A stretch of 32,565 nucleotides of DNA from positions 1 to 32,565 of the forward strand of contig JAIBAP010000065.1 in NCBI GenBank assembly GCA_019695115.1, read 5' to 3'. The translations under genes were made by a program, and so were the position numbers. Positions 15,763 through 25,139 of the stretch are shown here, in pieces. Positions within the stretch are counted from its first letter, which is position 1. The number at the start of each line of letters is the position of its first letter. The notes under the pieces are model-generated. The model saw only the letters and a program-made list of their open reading frames with translations. It did not search any database and was not told the origin of the DNA. The DNA is from Caldilineales bacterium (GTDB lineage Bacteria; Chloroflexota; Anaerolineae; J102).

Positions 15763-16851
15763 TCAAGCTCGGCCAAAGTCGGCGACGATGTAGTACAGCC
15801 CCGTCTCATCCTGCACGATGCCCACCCCAACTTCGGCATATTGCGTCGAAAGGATATTGCGGCGGTGTGCGTCGCGTCCGGGCGGTTCGTCGTACCACCA
15901 CGCCACCCCGCTCTGGGGGCTGCGAGCGAAAACCCAATTCTCGCTGGCGGCGCTGGGCTGGTAGCCGGCGCGGGTCAATCGCTGGCGCAGCCGGGCGCCG
16001 TCCGAGCCGACATGGCTGCCATAGTTACGGCGGGCGCAATCTTCGGCATGAGCCTGGGCGGCCTGGGCCAGGATGGGCGACCAGGCCAACGGCGCCAACC
16101 CGTGCCCGGCCCGTTTTTCGTTGATCAGGGTGAACACGAGGATGGCCAGTTCGTTCGGGGCCGGGAGAATGGTCTCGGCCGGCGGTGCGATGGTGGCGGT
16201 GATGGTCGCTGCGTCCTGCACCCCCACTTCCTCACTGATGCCCGCGCTGGCGCTGATCTCCGGCGGCCCTTCTGTCGCCGCCGTCTCGGAGACGACCTGG
16301 GTGACGGTCAGGGGCGCCGCCGCCTGGATGGGGGCCGATGGTGGGGCGGGCGGGGCCAGTTCGCCGGCGACAGGGGTGCGTTGGGGCCTGGGGATGGTCA
16401 ACTCCTGCCCCACGGCCAGGATGCTGTCCTTGTTCAGGCGGTTGGCCTTCATCACCGACTCGACCGTGACCCCATAGGCGATGGCAATATCCCACAGCGT
16501 GTTGCCGCGTTGGACGCGATAGCGCACCGACGATGACCCGCTTACGGGTTTGAACGCTGCCGCCGCCTTGTCGCCTGCGGTCGGGATCGTCACCACCTGG
16601 CCGACCGCGAGCACGCTGGCCGGCGTCAGACGATTGGCGGCCAACAGATCGGCCAGGGGGACTTTGTAACGGCGGGCGATGTCCCAGAGGGTGTCGCCGG
16701 GGCGGACGGTATGGCTTGGGGGGGACGGCGTGACCGTGATCTCGTTGCCACCGCCAACGGGGTCAGGCTCGGCCCCTGGGCCGGCCATCGTGACTGTGGC
16801 CGTGAAGCTGACCATGAGCACGAGGGCCAGCAACAGGCTGATTTTGCGCAT
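15763..16851 (-). CDS. exported protein with two LysM domains and a CAP (SCP/PR1) domain
   Basis: A signal peptide (MRKISLLLALVLMV ending ATVTMA) starts this 362-residue protein. LysM1 lies at about 46-91 (HTVRPGDTLWDIARRYKV) and LysM2 at about 109-153 (YRVQRGNTLWDIAIAYGV). Both are peptidoglycan-binding repeats. After an Ala/Pro/Thr linker, a CAP domain fills about 230-362 (INEKRAGHGLAPLAW, AHAEDCARRNYGSHVG, HRRNILSTQYAEVGVG). The protein likely sits in or outside the cell wall. CAP domains are often nuclease-like, lipid-binding or protease-like, and the activity here is not evident. It starts the LysM-CAP/epimerase pair. Confidence 0.9.
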   Translation of the reverse strand: MRKISLLLALVLMVSFTATVTMAGPGAEPDPVGGGNEITVTPSPPSHTVRPGDTLWDIARRYKVPLADLLAANRLTPASVLAVGQVVTIPTAGDKAAAAFKPVSGSSSVRYRVQRGNTLWDIAIAYGVTVESVMKANRLNKDSILAVGQELTIPRPQRTPVAGELAPPAPPSAPIQAAAPLTVTQVVSETAATEGPPEISASAGISEEVGVQDAATITATIAPPAETILPAPNELAILVFTLINEKRAGHGLAPLAWSPILAQAAQAHAEDCARRNYGSHVGSDGARLRQRLTRAGYQPSAASENWVFARSPQSGVAWWYDEPPGRDAHRRNILSTQYAEVGVGIVQDETGLYYIVADFGRA

Positions 16852-16863
16852 GGGCGGGATACT

Positions 16864-16894
16864 AGCATACGTTCGCTGCCATGCGCAAGGTCAA
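16864..16894 (-). promoter_or_regulatory. candidate minus-strand promoter for the LysM-CAP gene
   Basis: On the minus strand TTGACC (plus 16889-16894) and TATGCT (plus 16864-16869) are 19 nt apart. The start codon is only 12 nt beyond the -10, so the transcript would be nearly leaderless. Confidence 0.35.
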
Positions 16895-16912
16895 GTGCGC
16901 CAAAGATGGCCT

Positions 16913-17965
16913 TCAGAGCACCAGTTCGGCCATCACGCGCACGCTGGCAATGTCAAAGGTGGAGACATTCAAGGTGGTGATGGGGCTGTTGCGCCAAAGT
17001 TCCAGCCGCTCGGCCAGGCGTTGTTTGGGGCCGACCAACGCCACCTCATCCACCAGCGCATCGGGGACATGGGCCATGGCCGCGCCCTTGTCGCCGGCCA
17101 GATAGGCCTCCTGGATGCGATGGGCGGCGGCCTCGTAGCCGAAGCGGCAGGCCAGGTCGAAGTAGAAATTCTTGCCTTTGGCGCCCATGCCACCCACATA
17201 GAGCGCCACGAACGGCTTGACCATGTTGCGGCATTCTTCGACATTGTCGCCGACGACGACGGGGACGGTGGCGGCGATGTCGAAGTTTTCCAGGCTCTTG
17301 CCGCTGGCATTTCTGCCGCCCGCTTTGGCCAGCCCGGCCGTCACCTGTTCCTGGTAGGCGGCGGCGTAGTGCTGGGGCGAGAAGAAAATCGGCAGCCAGC
17401 CATCGGCGATCTCAGCCGCCAACTCGACGTTCTTGGGGCCGATGGCCGCCAGATAGATGGGCAGGTCGGGCCGGCCGTGGAGGATGCTCTTGAGCGGTTT
17501 GCCCAGGCCGGTGGCGTCGGGGCCGCGGTAGGGGATTTGATAGTGGTCGCCCTCGTGCACCACCGGCGCCTGGCGGCTGAAGATGGCGCGAAGGATGCTG
17601 ACATACTCGCGCGTTTTGCCCAGCGGCTTGCCATAGGCCTGCCCGTGCCAGCCTTCCACCACCTGCGGGCCAGAAAGCCCCAACCCCAGCAACATTCTCC
17701 CGCCCGAAAGCTGGTCGAGCGTCATGGCGGTCATGGCGGTGCTGGCGGGGGTGCGGGCGGGCATCTGGGCCACGGCCGTGCCCAGGCGGATGGTTTTGGT
17801 GAGGGCGCCGGCCCAGGCCAGCGGGGAGAAGACATCCGATCCGTAGGATTCGGCGGTCCAGATGGCGTAGTAGCCCAGGCGCTCGGCTTCCAGGATCATG
17901 TCGATGGGAAGCTGGATGCGGGCGCCGGAGTAGCCGAGGTTGAGGCCAAGACGAAGGTGGGGCAT
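16913..17965 (-). CDS. LLM-class (luciferase-like, F420/FMN-dependent) oxidoreductase
   Basis: The family N-terminus is [18 protein letters not shown], so I take the ATG at 17965, giving 350 residues. An upstream in-frame ATG at 18016 would add 17 residues that look unrelated and overlap the polA stop. Typical features are [37 protein letters not shown] and [21 protein letters not shown], which match the F420-dependent LLM (tetrahydromethanopterin-reductase-like) group. The cofactor is inferred from family resemblance, and FMN cannot be excluded. It lies directly downstream of polA on the same strand. Confidence 0.85.
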   Translation of the reverse strand: MPHLRLGLNLGYSGARIQLPIDMILEAERLGYYAIWTAESYGSDVFSPLAWAGALTKTIRLGTAVAQMPARTPASTAMTAMTLDQLSGGRMLLGLGLSGPQVVEGWHGQAYGKPLGKTREYVSILRAIFSRQAPVVHEGDHYQIPYRGPDATGLGKPLKSILHGRPDLPIYLAAIGPKNVELAAEIADGWLPIFFSPQHYAAAYQEQVTAGLAKAGGRNASGKSLENFDIAATVPVVVGDNVEECRNMVKPFVALYVGGMGAKGKNFYFDLACRFGYEAAAHRIQEAYLAGDKGAAMAHVPDALVDEVALVGPKQRLAERLELWRNSPITTLNVSTFDIASVRVMAELVL

Positions 17966-18003
17966 GGGAGGAGAGAGGGGTGAGAGAGGGAGTGCGGTCA
18001 GGG

Positions 18004-20850
18004 TCAGGCCGTCCATTTGCGCAGATCATACCAGTCCCGCCCGATCTCTGGCTCGGCCTTGAGCGGGGCCAAGAGGTCGTAGGCCGATTCCATCGTCTCT
18101 ACCACCAGCGGCGCCAGGGCCGGGAGTTCGGCTTCGGGCGCTTGCAGCACGATTTCGTCGTGGACTTGCAGCGTCATGCGGGCCTGAAAGCCGCCTTCGC
18201 GCAGGCGACGGTGGAGGCGGATGAGGGCGATCTTGAGGATGTCGGCCGCCGAACCCTGGATGGGGTGGTTGACGGCGGCCCGTTCGGCCGCGGCGCGGGC
18301 CTGTTGTGCGGCCGAGGCGGGCGAGCCGCCGCCGCTGATTTGCAGGATGGGGAAGTAGCGCCGCCGGCCGAGCAGCGTTTCGACATAGCCCTGCCGTTTG
18401 GCCTGGGCGATGGTCTCGTCCAGATAGCGGCGCACACCGGGGTAGGTGTCGAAGTAAGTCTTCATGAACTGCCGGGCTTCGTCCATGCTCAGGGTGGTGC
18501 GGTTGGCGAGGCCAAAGGCGCTGACGCCGTAGCTGGTGGCGAAGTTCATCATCTTGGCCACGGCCCGTTGCTCGGGCGTGACCTGGGCGATGTCTACGCC
18601 GTAGACCTGGCTGGCGGTGGCGGCGTGGATGTCCAGCCCGTGGGCGAAGTTGTCGAGCATGGTCGGGTCGCGCGAGATGTGGGCCAGGATGCGCAGCTCG
18701 ACCTGCGAATAGTCCACGGCCAGCAAATAGTGGCCGGGTGGGGCGACGAAGGCCTTGCGGATCTTCCGGCCCAATTCGCTGCGGACGGGGATGTTCTGCA
18801 GGTTGGGGTTGTTGGAGGAGATGCGGCCGGTCTCGGCCCCGGCCTGGTCGAACGAGGTGTGGAGGCGACCGTCGATCGGGTTGATGAGCTGCGGCAGGGC
18901 ATCGACATAGGTGCCCAGGAGCTTGGTTAGCTGGCGGTGCTCCAGCAGCCGCTCGATGACAGGGTGCCGCCCGCGCAGCCCTTCCAACACCTCGGCGGCG
19001 GTGGAGTAGTGGCCGCTGGCCGTCTTCTGCAGGCCGGCGGTGGGCAGGCCCAATTTGCCGAACAGGGCCTCGGACAGCTGCTGGGTGGAGTTGAGATTGA
19101 ACTGGTAGCCGGCATCGGCGAAGATCTCAGTGGCCAGCTCGCTCAGCCGGGCCTGTAGCTCCACGCTCATCTGGCGGAGGAAGGCCGGGTCGATGAGTAC
19201 GCCCGCCATCTCCATGTCGGCCAGCACCGGGATGAGGGGGACTTCCAGGTTCCAGAAGAGTTCGTCCAGTCCCCTCGCCTTCAGTTCGGGCAGGATCAGG
19301 TCGGCCAGCCGCCAGGTCATATCGACATCGGCGGCGGCATAGGCGGCGGCCACGGCGATCGGAACCAGGTCCATGGTGATCTGTTTGCGGCCCTTGCCGA
19401 TCAGCGCCTCGATGGGCGTCATCTCTACCCCCAGCCGCTTGAAGGCCAGGTCTTTCAGCCCCAGGTTGTGGCCGGCGGGGTCGAGCAGGAACTGGCCGAT
19501 CATGGTGTCGATCAGCGGCCCGGCCACCGGCAGGCCGTGGCGACGGCAGACGATGAGGTCGTATTTGGCGTTGTGCGCCAGCTTGGGTTTGGCGGCGTCG
19601 GCCAGGTGCGGGCCGATCTGCGCCTGCACCAGGGCCAGGGGCAGTTGCTCGCCTTCCTGGTGGGCCAGGGGGATGTAGACGTTGGTTTCGGGGCCAGGCC
19701 CCCAGCCCAGGGCCAGGCCGACCAGTTCGGCGCGGTGTTCATCGGTGGCGGTCGTCTCCACGTCGAAACAGAAGCGTTCGGCGGCGGCCAGGGCGGCGGC
19801 TACGGCGGCCAGTTGGTCGGGGCTGGTGATGGCGCGGTAGCCGGCGGGGGCGCCGGCGGGCAGGGCGATGGACGCTGGCGCAGGGGCGGCAGGGGGCAGG
19901 TCATCGCCAAAGAGACCGAGCTGGTGGGCGGGAGGGGCCTCGCGGTCGGGAGACCGGGAGGGGACGGCAGGAGACGGGATGGCGGCAGGCTCGGCCTCGG
20001 GCAGGCGCGAGAGCAGCGAGCGGAATTCAAGCTCCTGGAAGATGCTGACCACGCGCTGGCGATCGAAATCGTGGACGCGGCAGGCGTCGAGGTCGAGGTG
20101 GATGCCGGGGACATCGACGATGGTGGCCAGCGAGCGCGAGAGATAGGCCGAGTCGCGGCCTTCGCTCAGGGCGGTGCGGGCGCGCTGGGGCGTCACTTCG
20201 TCCAGATGGGTGTAGAGGGCGTCGAGATCGCCCCAGGTCTGGAGCAGTTGCGCCGCCCCTTTCTCGCCGATGCCGGCCACGCCGGGGATGTTGTCGGATT
20301 TGTCGCCGAGCAGGGCTTTGTAGTCGATGAGTTGGCGCGGGGGCAGGCCATAGCGCTCCACGACCGTCTGCGGTGTGTAGATGATGGTGTCCGAGAACTT
20401 GCGTCCCGAAGTCAGCACCCAGATCTTATCGGTGACGACTTGCAACAGGTCGCGGTCGCCGGTGACGATGAGCGCGGGGACGGCCTGGGCTTCAGATTGG
20501 CGCGCCAGCGTAGCCAGCACGTCATCGGCTTCGTAGCCTTCGGCGGTGAAGACCGGGATGTTGAAGGCAGCAACCAGTTCCTGAATCCGTTCGATCTGGC
20601 TCCGCAACTCATCGGGCATGCGGGCGCGCGTGGCCTTGTAGTCGGCGAAGCTGTCCTCGCGAAAGCTGCGGCCCACATCGAAGGCGACGGCGATGTGGCT
20701 GGGCTGCTGCTCGCGCAGGACGTTGAGCAGCATCGAGGCAAAGCCGTAGACGGCGTTGACCAGCTCGCCCTGGCTGGTGGCCATGTCGGGCGGCAGGGCG
20801 AAGAAGGCGCGGTAGGCCAGCGAATGACCATCGATCAGGATCAGTTTCAT
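18004..20850 (-). CDS. polA: DNA polymerase I
   Basis: This 948-residue protein has all three domains. The 5' nuclease (about 1-290) starts [20 protein letters not shown]. The 3'-5' proofreading exonuclease appears active, with DVE at 363-365, HNAKYD and YAAADVD. The polymerase domain carries DYSQVELR near 713, an O-helix [10 protein letters not shown], and LQVHDEIVL near 896. It replaces RNA primers and fills gaps. The start is taken at the conserved MKLILIDG. An upstream in-frame ATG at 20919 would add 23 residues with no homology. A terminator lies just upstream (20907-20937). I see no clear Shine-Dalgarno. Confidence 0.95.
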   Translation of the reverse strand: MKLILIDGHSLAYRAFFALPPDMATSQGELVNAVYGFASMLLNVLREQQPSHIAVAFDVGRSFREDSFADYKATRARMPDELRSQIERIQELVAAFNIPVFTAEGYEADDVLATLARQSEAQAVPALIVTGDRDLLQVVTDKIWVLTSGRKFSDTIIYTPQTVVERYGLPPRQLIDYKALLGDKSDNIPGVAGIGEKGAAQLLQTWGDLDALYTHLDEVTPQRARTALSEGRDSAYLSRSLATIVDVPGIHLDLDACRVHDFDRQRVVSIFQELEFRSLLSRLPEAEPAAIPSPAVPSRSPDREAPPAHQLGLFGDDLPPAAPAPASIALPAGAPAGYRAITSPDQLAAVAAALAAAERFCFDVETTATDEHRAELVGLALGWGPGPETNVYIPLAHQEGEQLPLALVQAQIGPHLADAAKPKLAHNAKYDLIVCRRHGLPVAGPLIDTMIGQFLLDPAGHNLGLKDLAFKRLGVEMTPIEALIGKGRKQITMDLVPIAVAAAYAAADVDMTWRLADLILPELKARGLDELFWNLEVPLIPVLADMEMAGVLIDPAFLRQMSVELQARLSELATEIFADAGYQFNLNSTQQLSEALFGKLGLPTAGLQKTASGHYSTAAEVLEGLRGRHPVIERLLEHRQLTKLLGTYVDALPQLINPIDGRLHTSFDQAGAETGRISSNNPNLQNIPVRSELGRKIRKAFVAPPGHYLLAVDYSQVELRILAHISRDPTMLDNFAHGLDIHAATASQVYGVDIAQVTPEQRAVAKMMNFATSYGVSAFGLANRTTLSMDEARQFMKTYFDTYPGVRRYLDETIAQAKRQGYVETLLGRRRYFPILQISGGGSPASAAQQARAAAERAAVNHPIQGSAADILKIALIRLHRRLREGGFQARMTLQVHDEIVLQAPEAELPALAPLVVETMESAYDLLAPLKAEPEIGRDWYDLRKWTA

Positions 20851-20902
20851 GGGGCGAAGCCGTGAAGCCGGGGATGAGAAGGAGGAACGGCATCCCAGAG
20901 AC

Positions 20903-20937
20903 AAAACCGCCCACAGCACCGGGGGGCGTGTGGGCGG
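20903..20937 (-). terminator. rho-independent terminator upstream of polA
   Basis: CCGCCCACA at 20907-20915 pairs with TGTGGGCGG at 20929-20937. On the minus strand the stem is followed by TTTTGTC, which fits termination of the DEAD-box-like / 75-residue transcript before polA. Confidence 0.6.
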
Positions 20938-20964
20938 ACATGGAGAGGGGCGGCTGGGGTCAGC

Positions 20965-21192
20965 CTACTGCCTGACGACGAGCTTATTGGCGGCGATCAG
21001 GGCCTGGATTTGTGGTAGGTCGAGGACGTCGGGCCGGAAACGCAAGCAGCACTTCCGATCCAGGCGCAGATCGCCCGACGGGAGCCGAAGCAGGACGTGT
21101 TCGTTGGAGATGTTGTCGATCCAGAGGTAAGGGCCGCTCTCCCAATCTTGCTGCGTTCGGCGGGAGAGGCGGCCGAGGAGGGGTAGGCGCAT
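20965..21192 (-). CDS. 75-residue hypothetical protein downstream of the DEAD-box-like gene
   Basis: This small protein begins MRLPLLGRLSRRTQQDWESG. The middle reads LWIDNISNEHVLLRLPSG, and it ends in LIAANKLVVRQ. It is not recognised. It has a strong GAGGAG Shine-Dalgarno 6 nt before ATG at 21192. The gap to the DEAD-box-like gene is 28 nt, so the two are probably cotranscribed, and a terminator follows. The N-terminus is basic and no signal or TM segment is seen. The weak beta-strand pattern could suit an accessory or RNA-binding protein, but that is a guess. Confidence 0.7.
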   Translation of the reverse strand: MRLPLLGRLSRRTQQDWESGPYLWIDNISNEHVLLRLPSGDLRLDRKCCLRFRPDVLDLPQIQALIAANKLVVRQ

Positions 21193-21220
21193 GGGGTCTC
21201 CTCGTTGGCTTCGGGGGCGA

Positions 21221-22912
21221 TCAGGCGCGGCGGAAGGTGACCACACGGCCGCGCAGCCGGGTGCTGGGCACGCGGTTGAGGACGCGGTCGATGAATTCTT
21301 CCTGGACTTCGACGTAGGTAAAGCGGTCGCGGATGTCGATGTTGCCCACGGCCCGGCCGGGGATGTTGGCTTCGTTGGCGATGGCGCCGACGATGTCCTT
21401 GGGCCGCACGCCCACATCGTAACCGGCATCCATGATCAGGCGGACGTAACCTGGCTCGACCTCACGATCCTCGTCGCGCGGTCGTTCCCGCTCCCGTTCG
21501 CGCGGTCGTTCTCGCTCCCGCTCGCGCTCGCCGCCCGACTCGCGATAGCGGGGCGAGGGCGTGGACGGTTGCGTCGTTGCGGCTTGGGCCGGGCGACGGT
21601 CGTTGCTACGCTTGCTGAAGAGGCTTTCGGCCTGCGTGTGCTGGAGCATGCTGACGGCGGCGGCGGCGATCTCCGACCAATCGTGCCCTTCCTCGGCCAG
21701 GTCGCCGAGCAACATCATGTAGATTTCCAGGTTGCTGCGGCCGATGATGTCGCGCAGCGCCTGCTTGAAGGCTTCGGTGCGTTGGGCCACCGTATCGGCG
21801 CGGGTGGGCGGCAGCACGGCCTTGACCCGCATCCCCAGGTAGTTCTCGATCTCGCTCAGAAGGGCACGCTCGCGCGGGGCCAGCAAGGTGAACAGCGAGC
21901 CGTTCTCGACCACCAGGGCGGCGCGACCGGCATAGGTTTCGGCATCGGTGGGGATGTCGTAGCTGATGGCAAAGGGGACTTCGAGCACGAGGTCGGCAGC
22001 CGCAGCCTGGGTGAGCACCAGGAAGCTGGCCGCAGCCGTCGTCTCGTCGCGCCATGTCCGCATCAGGCTCTCGCGTTGGTCGGCTGATGTCAGGCTGTGG
22101 AGGGCGACGGCATGATAGCCGGCCGTGCGCAAGGCCTGGGCCACGACTTCGGCATCGGGGCGCAGGTTGACGAAGACCAGGGCGCGATCGATGTTTTCGC
22201 CATCCAACAAACGCAGCAGGGCCGTGGTTTTGTCGCCATGCAACACGCTCTGGTAGCGGTGTTTGATCACCGGCATGGTGGCCGGGTGGGCCTCGCGCTT
22301 GAGCACAACCGGTTCGAACAGATGCTGGTCGGCGAAGTCCTGCAGGTCGGCGTCGAGCTGGGTGGCAAAGACCGCCGTTTGGCGGCCGCCGGGAGCCTGG
22401 TCGAGCACCGCCTCCACCGTCTCGGTCTGATCGTCCTCCAGCAGTTGGTCGATGCCGTCGATGATCACCACCTGCACCTGTTCCAGCCCGAAGCTCTCGC
22501 GCTCGATATGGGCCTTGATCCGGCCCGGCGTGCCGACAATGGCGACGGTCGTGCGGTCGATGCGGCCCGCCTCGCGGGCGATGGGCTGCTCCTCTGACAC
22601 CGGCACGATGTGGACGTCCTGGTTGGTGTTCAGGTTCTGGAACATGGCCGCCACGCGGGCGGCGTCGTTGCCGGTGGCTGTGAACACCAACACCTGGATG
22701 CCGACGACATCGGGGTTCAGGGTCTGCAGGATAGGAAGGACGAAGGCCGCGGTCTTGCCGCTGCCGGGCGCGCCTTCGACGACCACATCCCGACCGGCCA
22801 AAAGTTGCGGGATGACTTCCCGCTGTAAGCGGCTGGGTTTTTCGAAGCCCAGCAGTTCTAACCCCGCAATCCGTTCGGGGTTCAGTCCGAGTTCAGCAAA
22901 GGTCTGACTCAT
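21221..22912 (-). CDS. DEAD-box-like protein with degenerate core motifs and DbpA-type RNA-binding tail
   Basis: The protein has 563 residues, starting at MSQTFAELGLN (22912). An earlier in-frame ATG at 23002 adds 30 residues that do not look like the family. A Q-motif-like segment is present (GFEKPSRLQ, Gln30). The P-loop GAPGSGKT is at 47-54 and TPGR at 128-131. Motif II is DGID (152-155) instead of DEAD, motif III is FATQ (182-185) in place of SAT, and motif Ia is FTATG. Motif VI is reduced to YAGR (327-330) in place of HRIGRxGR. The second lobe keeps ALVFVNLRPDAE. A linker rich in Arg-Glu (461-484) precedes a domain matching the DbpA RNA-binding fold (488-563, GVRPKDIVGAIANEA). RNA binding is likely, but ATP hydrolysis is doubtful because the catalytic Glu is missing. 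It is the first gene of a two-gene unit with the 75-residue protein. Confidence 0.85.
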   Translation of the reverse strand: MSQTFAELGLNPERIAGLELLGFEKPSRLQREVIPQLLAGRDVVVEGAPGSGKTAAFVLPILQTLNPDVVGIQVLVFTATGNDAARVAAMFQNLNTNQDVHIVPVSEEQPIAREAGRIDRTTVAIVGTPGRIKAHIERESFGLEQVQVVIIDGIDQLLEDDQTETVEAVLDQAPGGRQTAVFATQLDADLQDFADQHLFEPVVLKREAHPATMPVIKHRYQSVLHGDKTTALLRLLDGENIDRALVFVNLRPDAEVVAQALRTAGYHAVALHSLTSADQRESLMRTWRDETTAAASFLVLTQAAAADLVLEVPFAISYDIPTDAETYAGRAALVVENGSLFTLLAPRERALLSEIENYLGMRVKAVLPPTRADTVAQRTEAFKQALRDIIGRSNLEIYMMLLGDLAEEGHDWSEIAAAAVSMLQHTQAESLFSKRSNDRRPAQAATTQPSTPSPRYRESGGERERERERPRERERERPRDEDREVEPGYVRLIMDAGYDVGVRPKDIVGAIANEANIPGRAVGNIDIRDRFTYVEVQEEFIDRVLNRVPSTRLRGRVVTFRRA

Positions 22913-23013
22913 GGTTTGTTCTTGCCTCAACGATTTCTGAAGATATGCACATTGGCGCCGGTCACTAATCCAAGCCTCAGCTCCCGGGGGTGTTATGCCC
23001 ACACCTGAACTTC

Positions 23014-23019
23014 AGTATA
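23014..23019 (-). promoter_or_regulatory. candidate extended -10 for the DEAD-box-like gene
   Basis: On the minus strand TGTTATACT gives an extended -10 (TATACT at plus 23014-23019). A weak TTGCCT -35 is about 15 nt upstream. The start codon is about 100 nt downstream. Confidence 0.4.
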
Positions 23020-23134
23020 ACACAAAGCAATCGTAGGCAAAAAAACGCAAGCCGCCCTTTTGAAACCAGCCTTGACGCCACCGCACCTCACGCCCCCGCC
23101 GCCGCAAGCCCGCCCTCGCTCGCATCCGGGCGGT

Positions 23135-23164
23135 TTGAGGCGTTATGCAAAGCCGTGCTAGAAT
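23135..23164 (+). promoter_or_regulatory. candidate promoter for the Xer recombinase gene
   Basis: TTGAGG (23135-23140) and TAGAAT (23159-23164) are separated by 18 nt. They lie about 50 nt before the start codon. The nearby ggttcaagtcc resembles a tRNA T-loop but has no matching stem. Confidence 0.45.
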
Positions 23165-23212
23165 GCCGGTTCAAGTCCCTGGCGCCCTGACGCCAAGTTG
23201 AGGAGGAAGCAC

Positions 23213-24115
23213 ATGCAAGACCAAGTCAACACTTTCCTGGAGCATCTCGAAGTCGAGCGCAACCTGTCGTCCAACACCGTAGTCGCCTATCGGAACGATC
23301 TGGGACAATTCCTCAGTTATTTGCAAGCGTTGGACCCGGCCCACTTGCCGCGGGGATGGGGAAACGTCACCCGCGACCACATCATCGGCTATATGCTGGA
23401 CATGCGCGAGCGCGAATACAGCGATAGCACCGTCGCCCGCAAGATCGCCGCCGTCAAAGCCTTCTTCGCCTTCGAGATGGTCGAGGGCATCCTCAGCAAA
23501 GACCCTTCCGCCGCCATCGAGTCGCCCAAGGTCGAGAAACACCTGCCGGCGACGCTGACTCCTGACGAGGTCGAGTTGCTGCTCTCCACCCCCTCTCCCA
23601 CCACCACCACCGGCCTGCGCGACCGCGCCCTGCTCGAACTCATGTATGCCACCGGCTTGCGCGTCAGCGAGGTGGTGGCCCTCGACCTGGCGGACATCGA
23701 CCTCGACGCCGCCACCGTGCGCTGCCTGGGCAAAGGCAAGAAAGAGCGGGTGCTTCCCATCTATGCCCAGGCGCTGGAGGTGATGAAACATTACGTGCGG
23801 GCAGGACGTCCTGATTTCGCCCGCCCCAACGAGACCGAGCAGCCCCTCTTCCTCAACCGCCGCGGTCAGCGTCTGACCCGCCAGGGTCTGTGGCTGATCA
23901 TCAAAGGCTATGTCGAACAAGCCGGCATCCCGGCCGCCGTGACGCCACACACCCTGCGACACTCCTTTGCCACCCACATGCTGCGCGGCGGCGCCGGCCT
24001 GCGCGAAGTCCAGCAAATGATGGGCCATGCCAGCATCTCCACCACCCAGGTCTACACCCAGGTCACGCGCGACCATCTGCGCTCTGCCTATGACGAAGCG
24101 CACCCGCGCGCCTAG
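23213..24115 (+). CDS. xerD: tyrosine site-specific recombinase, XerC/XerD type
   Basis: The start is ATG at 23213 with AGGAGG 6 nt upstream, giving 300 residues, the usual Xer length. An N-terminal SAM-like core-binding domain (FLEHLEVERNLSSNTVVAYRNDL) precedes the catalytic domain. The full catalytic set is visible: Arg150 (TGLRVSE), Lys174 (GKGKKER), His246 and Arg249 (HTLRHSFATHML), His272 (GHASIST) and Tyr281 (QVYTQV). Xer enzymes resolve chromosome dimers at dif. XerC and XerD cannot be told apart from this sequence, so the symbol is tentative. An integrase is less likely because no phage or attachment site is adjacent. Confidence 0.9.
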   Translation: MQDQVNTFLEHLEVERNLSSNTVVAYRNDLGQFLSYLQALDPAHLPRGWGNVTRDHIIGYMLDMREREYSDSTVARKIAAVKAFFAFEMVEGILSKDPSAAIESPKVEKHLPATLTPDEVELLLSTPSPTTTTGLRDRALLELMYATGLRVSEVVALDLADIDLDAATVRCLGKGKKERVLPIYAQALEVMKHYVRAGRPDFARPNETEQPLFLNRRGQRLTRQGLWLIIKGYVEQAGIPAAVTPHTLRHSFATHMLRGGAGLREVQQMMGHASISTTQVYTQVTRDHLRSAYDEAHPRA

Positions 24116-24118
24116 TTC

Positions 24119-24197
24119 GTATTGCGTATTTCGTGTTCCGTATTGCGTAAAACACACCATATTCGCCACGCAACACGCAACACGCAACACGCAATAC
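24119..24197. repeat. opposed heptamer arms forming a dyad between xer and PNP genes
   Basis: Arm A (24119-24153) has five units: GTATTGC, GTATTTC, GTGTTCC, GTATTGC and GTAAAAC. Arm B (24163-24197) has five units, tcgccac, gcaacac three times and gcaatac. On the minus strand these read GTGGCGA, GTGTTGC three times and GTATTGC. The outer four units pair over 28 bp with about 4 mismatches, giving a long hairpin after the xer stop and 18 nt before the PNP start. It may act as terminator or leader structure. Confidence 0.85.
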
Positions 24198-24215
24198 ACA
24201 ACCCATAACCACAAA

Positions 24216-25073
24216 ATGCCAACAAAACAGTTCGATAGCACTGACTATCAAAATATCGCCGACTTCATCGCCCGGCGGACGGCCCACCGCCCGCGGGTGG
24301 CGCTGGTGTTGGGGTCAGGGCTAAGCGGCCTGGCCGAGGCCGTCGCCGCCGCCGACCGCATCCCCTTCGCCGACATCCCCCACTTCCCGCGCTCGTCGGT
24401 GCTTGGGCACCAGGGCCAGGTGGTGATCGGCCGTCTGGAAGAGCGGGATGTCTTCGTCATGCAGGGCCGCGTCCATTTCTACGAAGGCTACTCGCTCGAA
24501 GAAGTCACCCTGCCGATCCGGGTGATGCGCGCCTTCGGCATCGAGGCCGTGATCCTGACCAACGCCGCCGGCGGGCTGAACCCCGGCTTTCGGCCCGGCG
24601 ACATCATGCTGATCGAGGATCAGATCAATCTGGTGGGGATGATCGGGCACAACCCACTGATGGGGCCAAACGATGAGACGGTGGGGCCGCGCTTCCCCGA
24701 CCTCTCGACCCTGTACGACCGCAAACTGCGGCAGCTGGCGCTGCGGGTGGCCGCCGACCTGGGCCTCGAACTACGCCGGGGCGTCTACGCCGGCCTGGCC
24801 GGGCCGGCCTTCGAATCCCCCGCCGAAGTGCGCTTCCTGCGCGCCATCGGCGCCGACGCCACCGGCATGAGCACGACCAACGAGGCCGTCGTCGCCCGAC
24901 ACTGCGGGATGCGGGTGGTGGGCTTGTCAGGCATCTCCAACGCCGCCATCGACGCCGTCGATTCCCCGCGCACCACCACGCACGACGAAGTGCTGGAGGC
25001 CGGCCGGCTGCTGACGCCCCGGCTGATGGCCCTGCTGCGCGGCCTCCTGGCGCGGTGGGATGAGGCCGCCTGA
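24216..25073 (+). CDS. punA: purine nucleoside phosphorylase (PNP/MTAP family)
   Basis: The ATG at 24216 gives 285 residues beginning MPTKQFDSTDYQNIADFIAR, the usual N-terminus, so an earlier in-frame ATG at 24027 inside xer is rejected. The phosphate site VLGSGLSGLA, GRVHFYEGYS, TNAAGGLNPGF and the purine/ribose site GMSTTNEA followed by SGISNAA are all present. The enzyme cleaves inosine or guanosine with phosphate to free base plus ribose 1-phosphate in purine salvage. No Shine-Dalgarno is visible before the start. The leader contains the 3' end of the heptamer dyad. Confidence 0.9.
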   Translation: MPTKQFDSTDYQNIADFIARRTAHRPRVALVLGSGLSGLAEAVAAADRIPFADIPHFPRSSVLGHQGQVVIGRLEERDVFVMQGRVHFYEGYSLEEVTLPIRVMRAFGIEAVILTNAAGGLNPGFRPGDIMLIEDQINLVGMIGHNPLMGPNDETVGPRFPDLSTLYDRKLRQLALRVAADLGLELRRGVYAGLAGPAFESPAEVRFLRAIGADATGMSTTNEAVVARHCGMRVVGLSGISNAAIDAVDSPRTTTHDEVLEAGRLLTPRLMALLRGLLARWDEAA

Positions 25074-25139
25074 GCAAGGGGCCGGGGGCCGTCCGGCCGC
25101 CTTTGCCCGGCTCGGCAACTGCCGACCGACAGGACGCAC

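Noticed and set aside
23155-23190. Possible tRNA near ggttcaagtcc
   Set aside because: The T-loop-like motif has no matching 5-bp stem and no other arms. It lies within the Xer promoter region.
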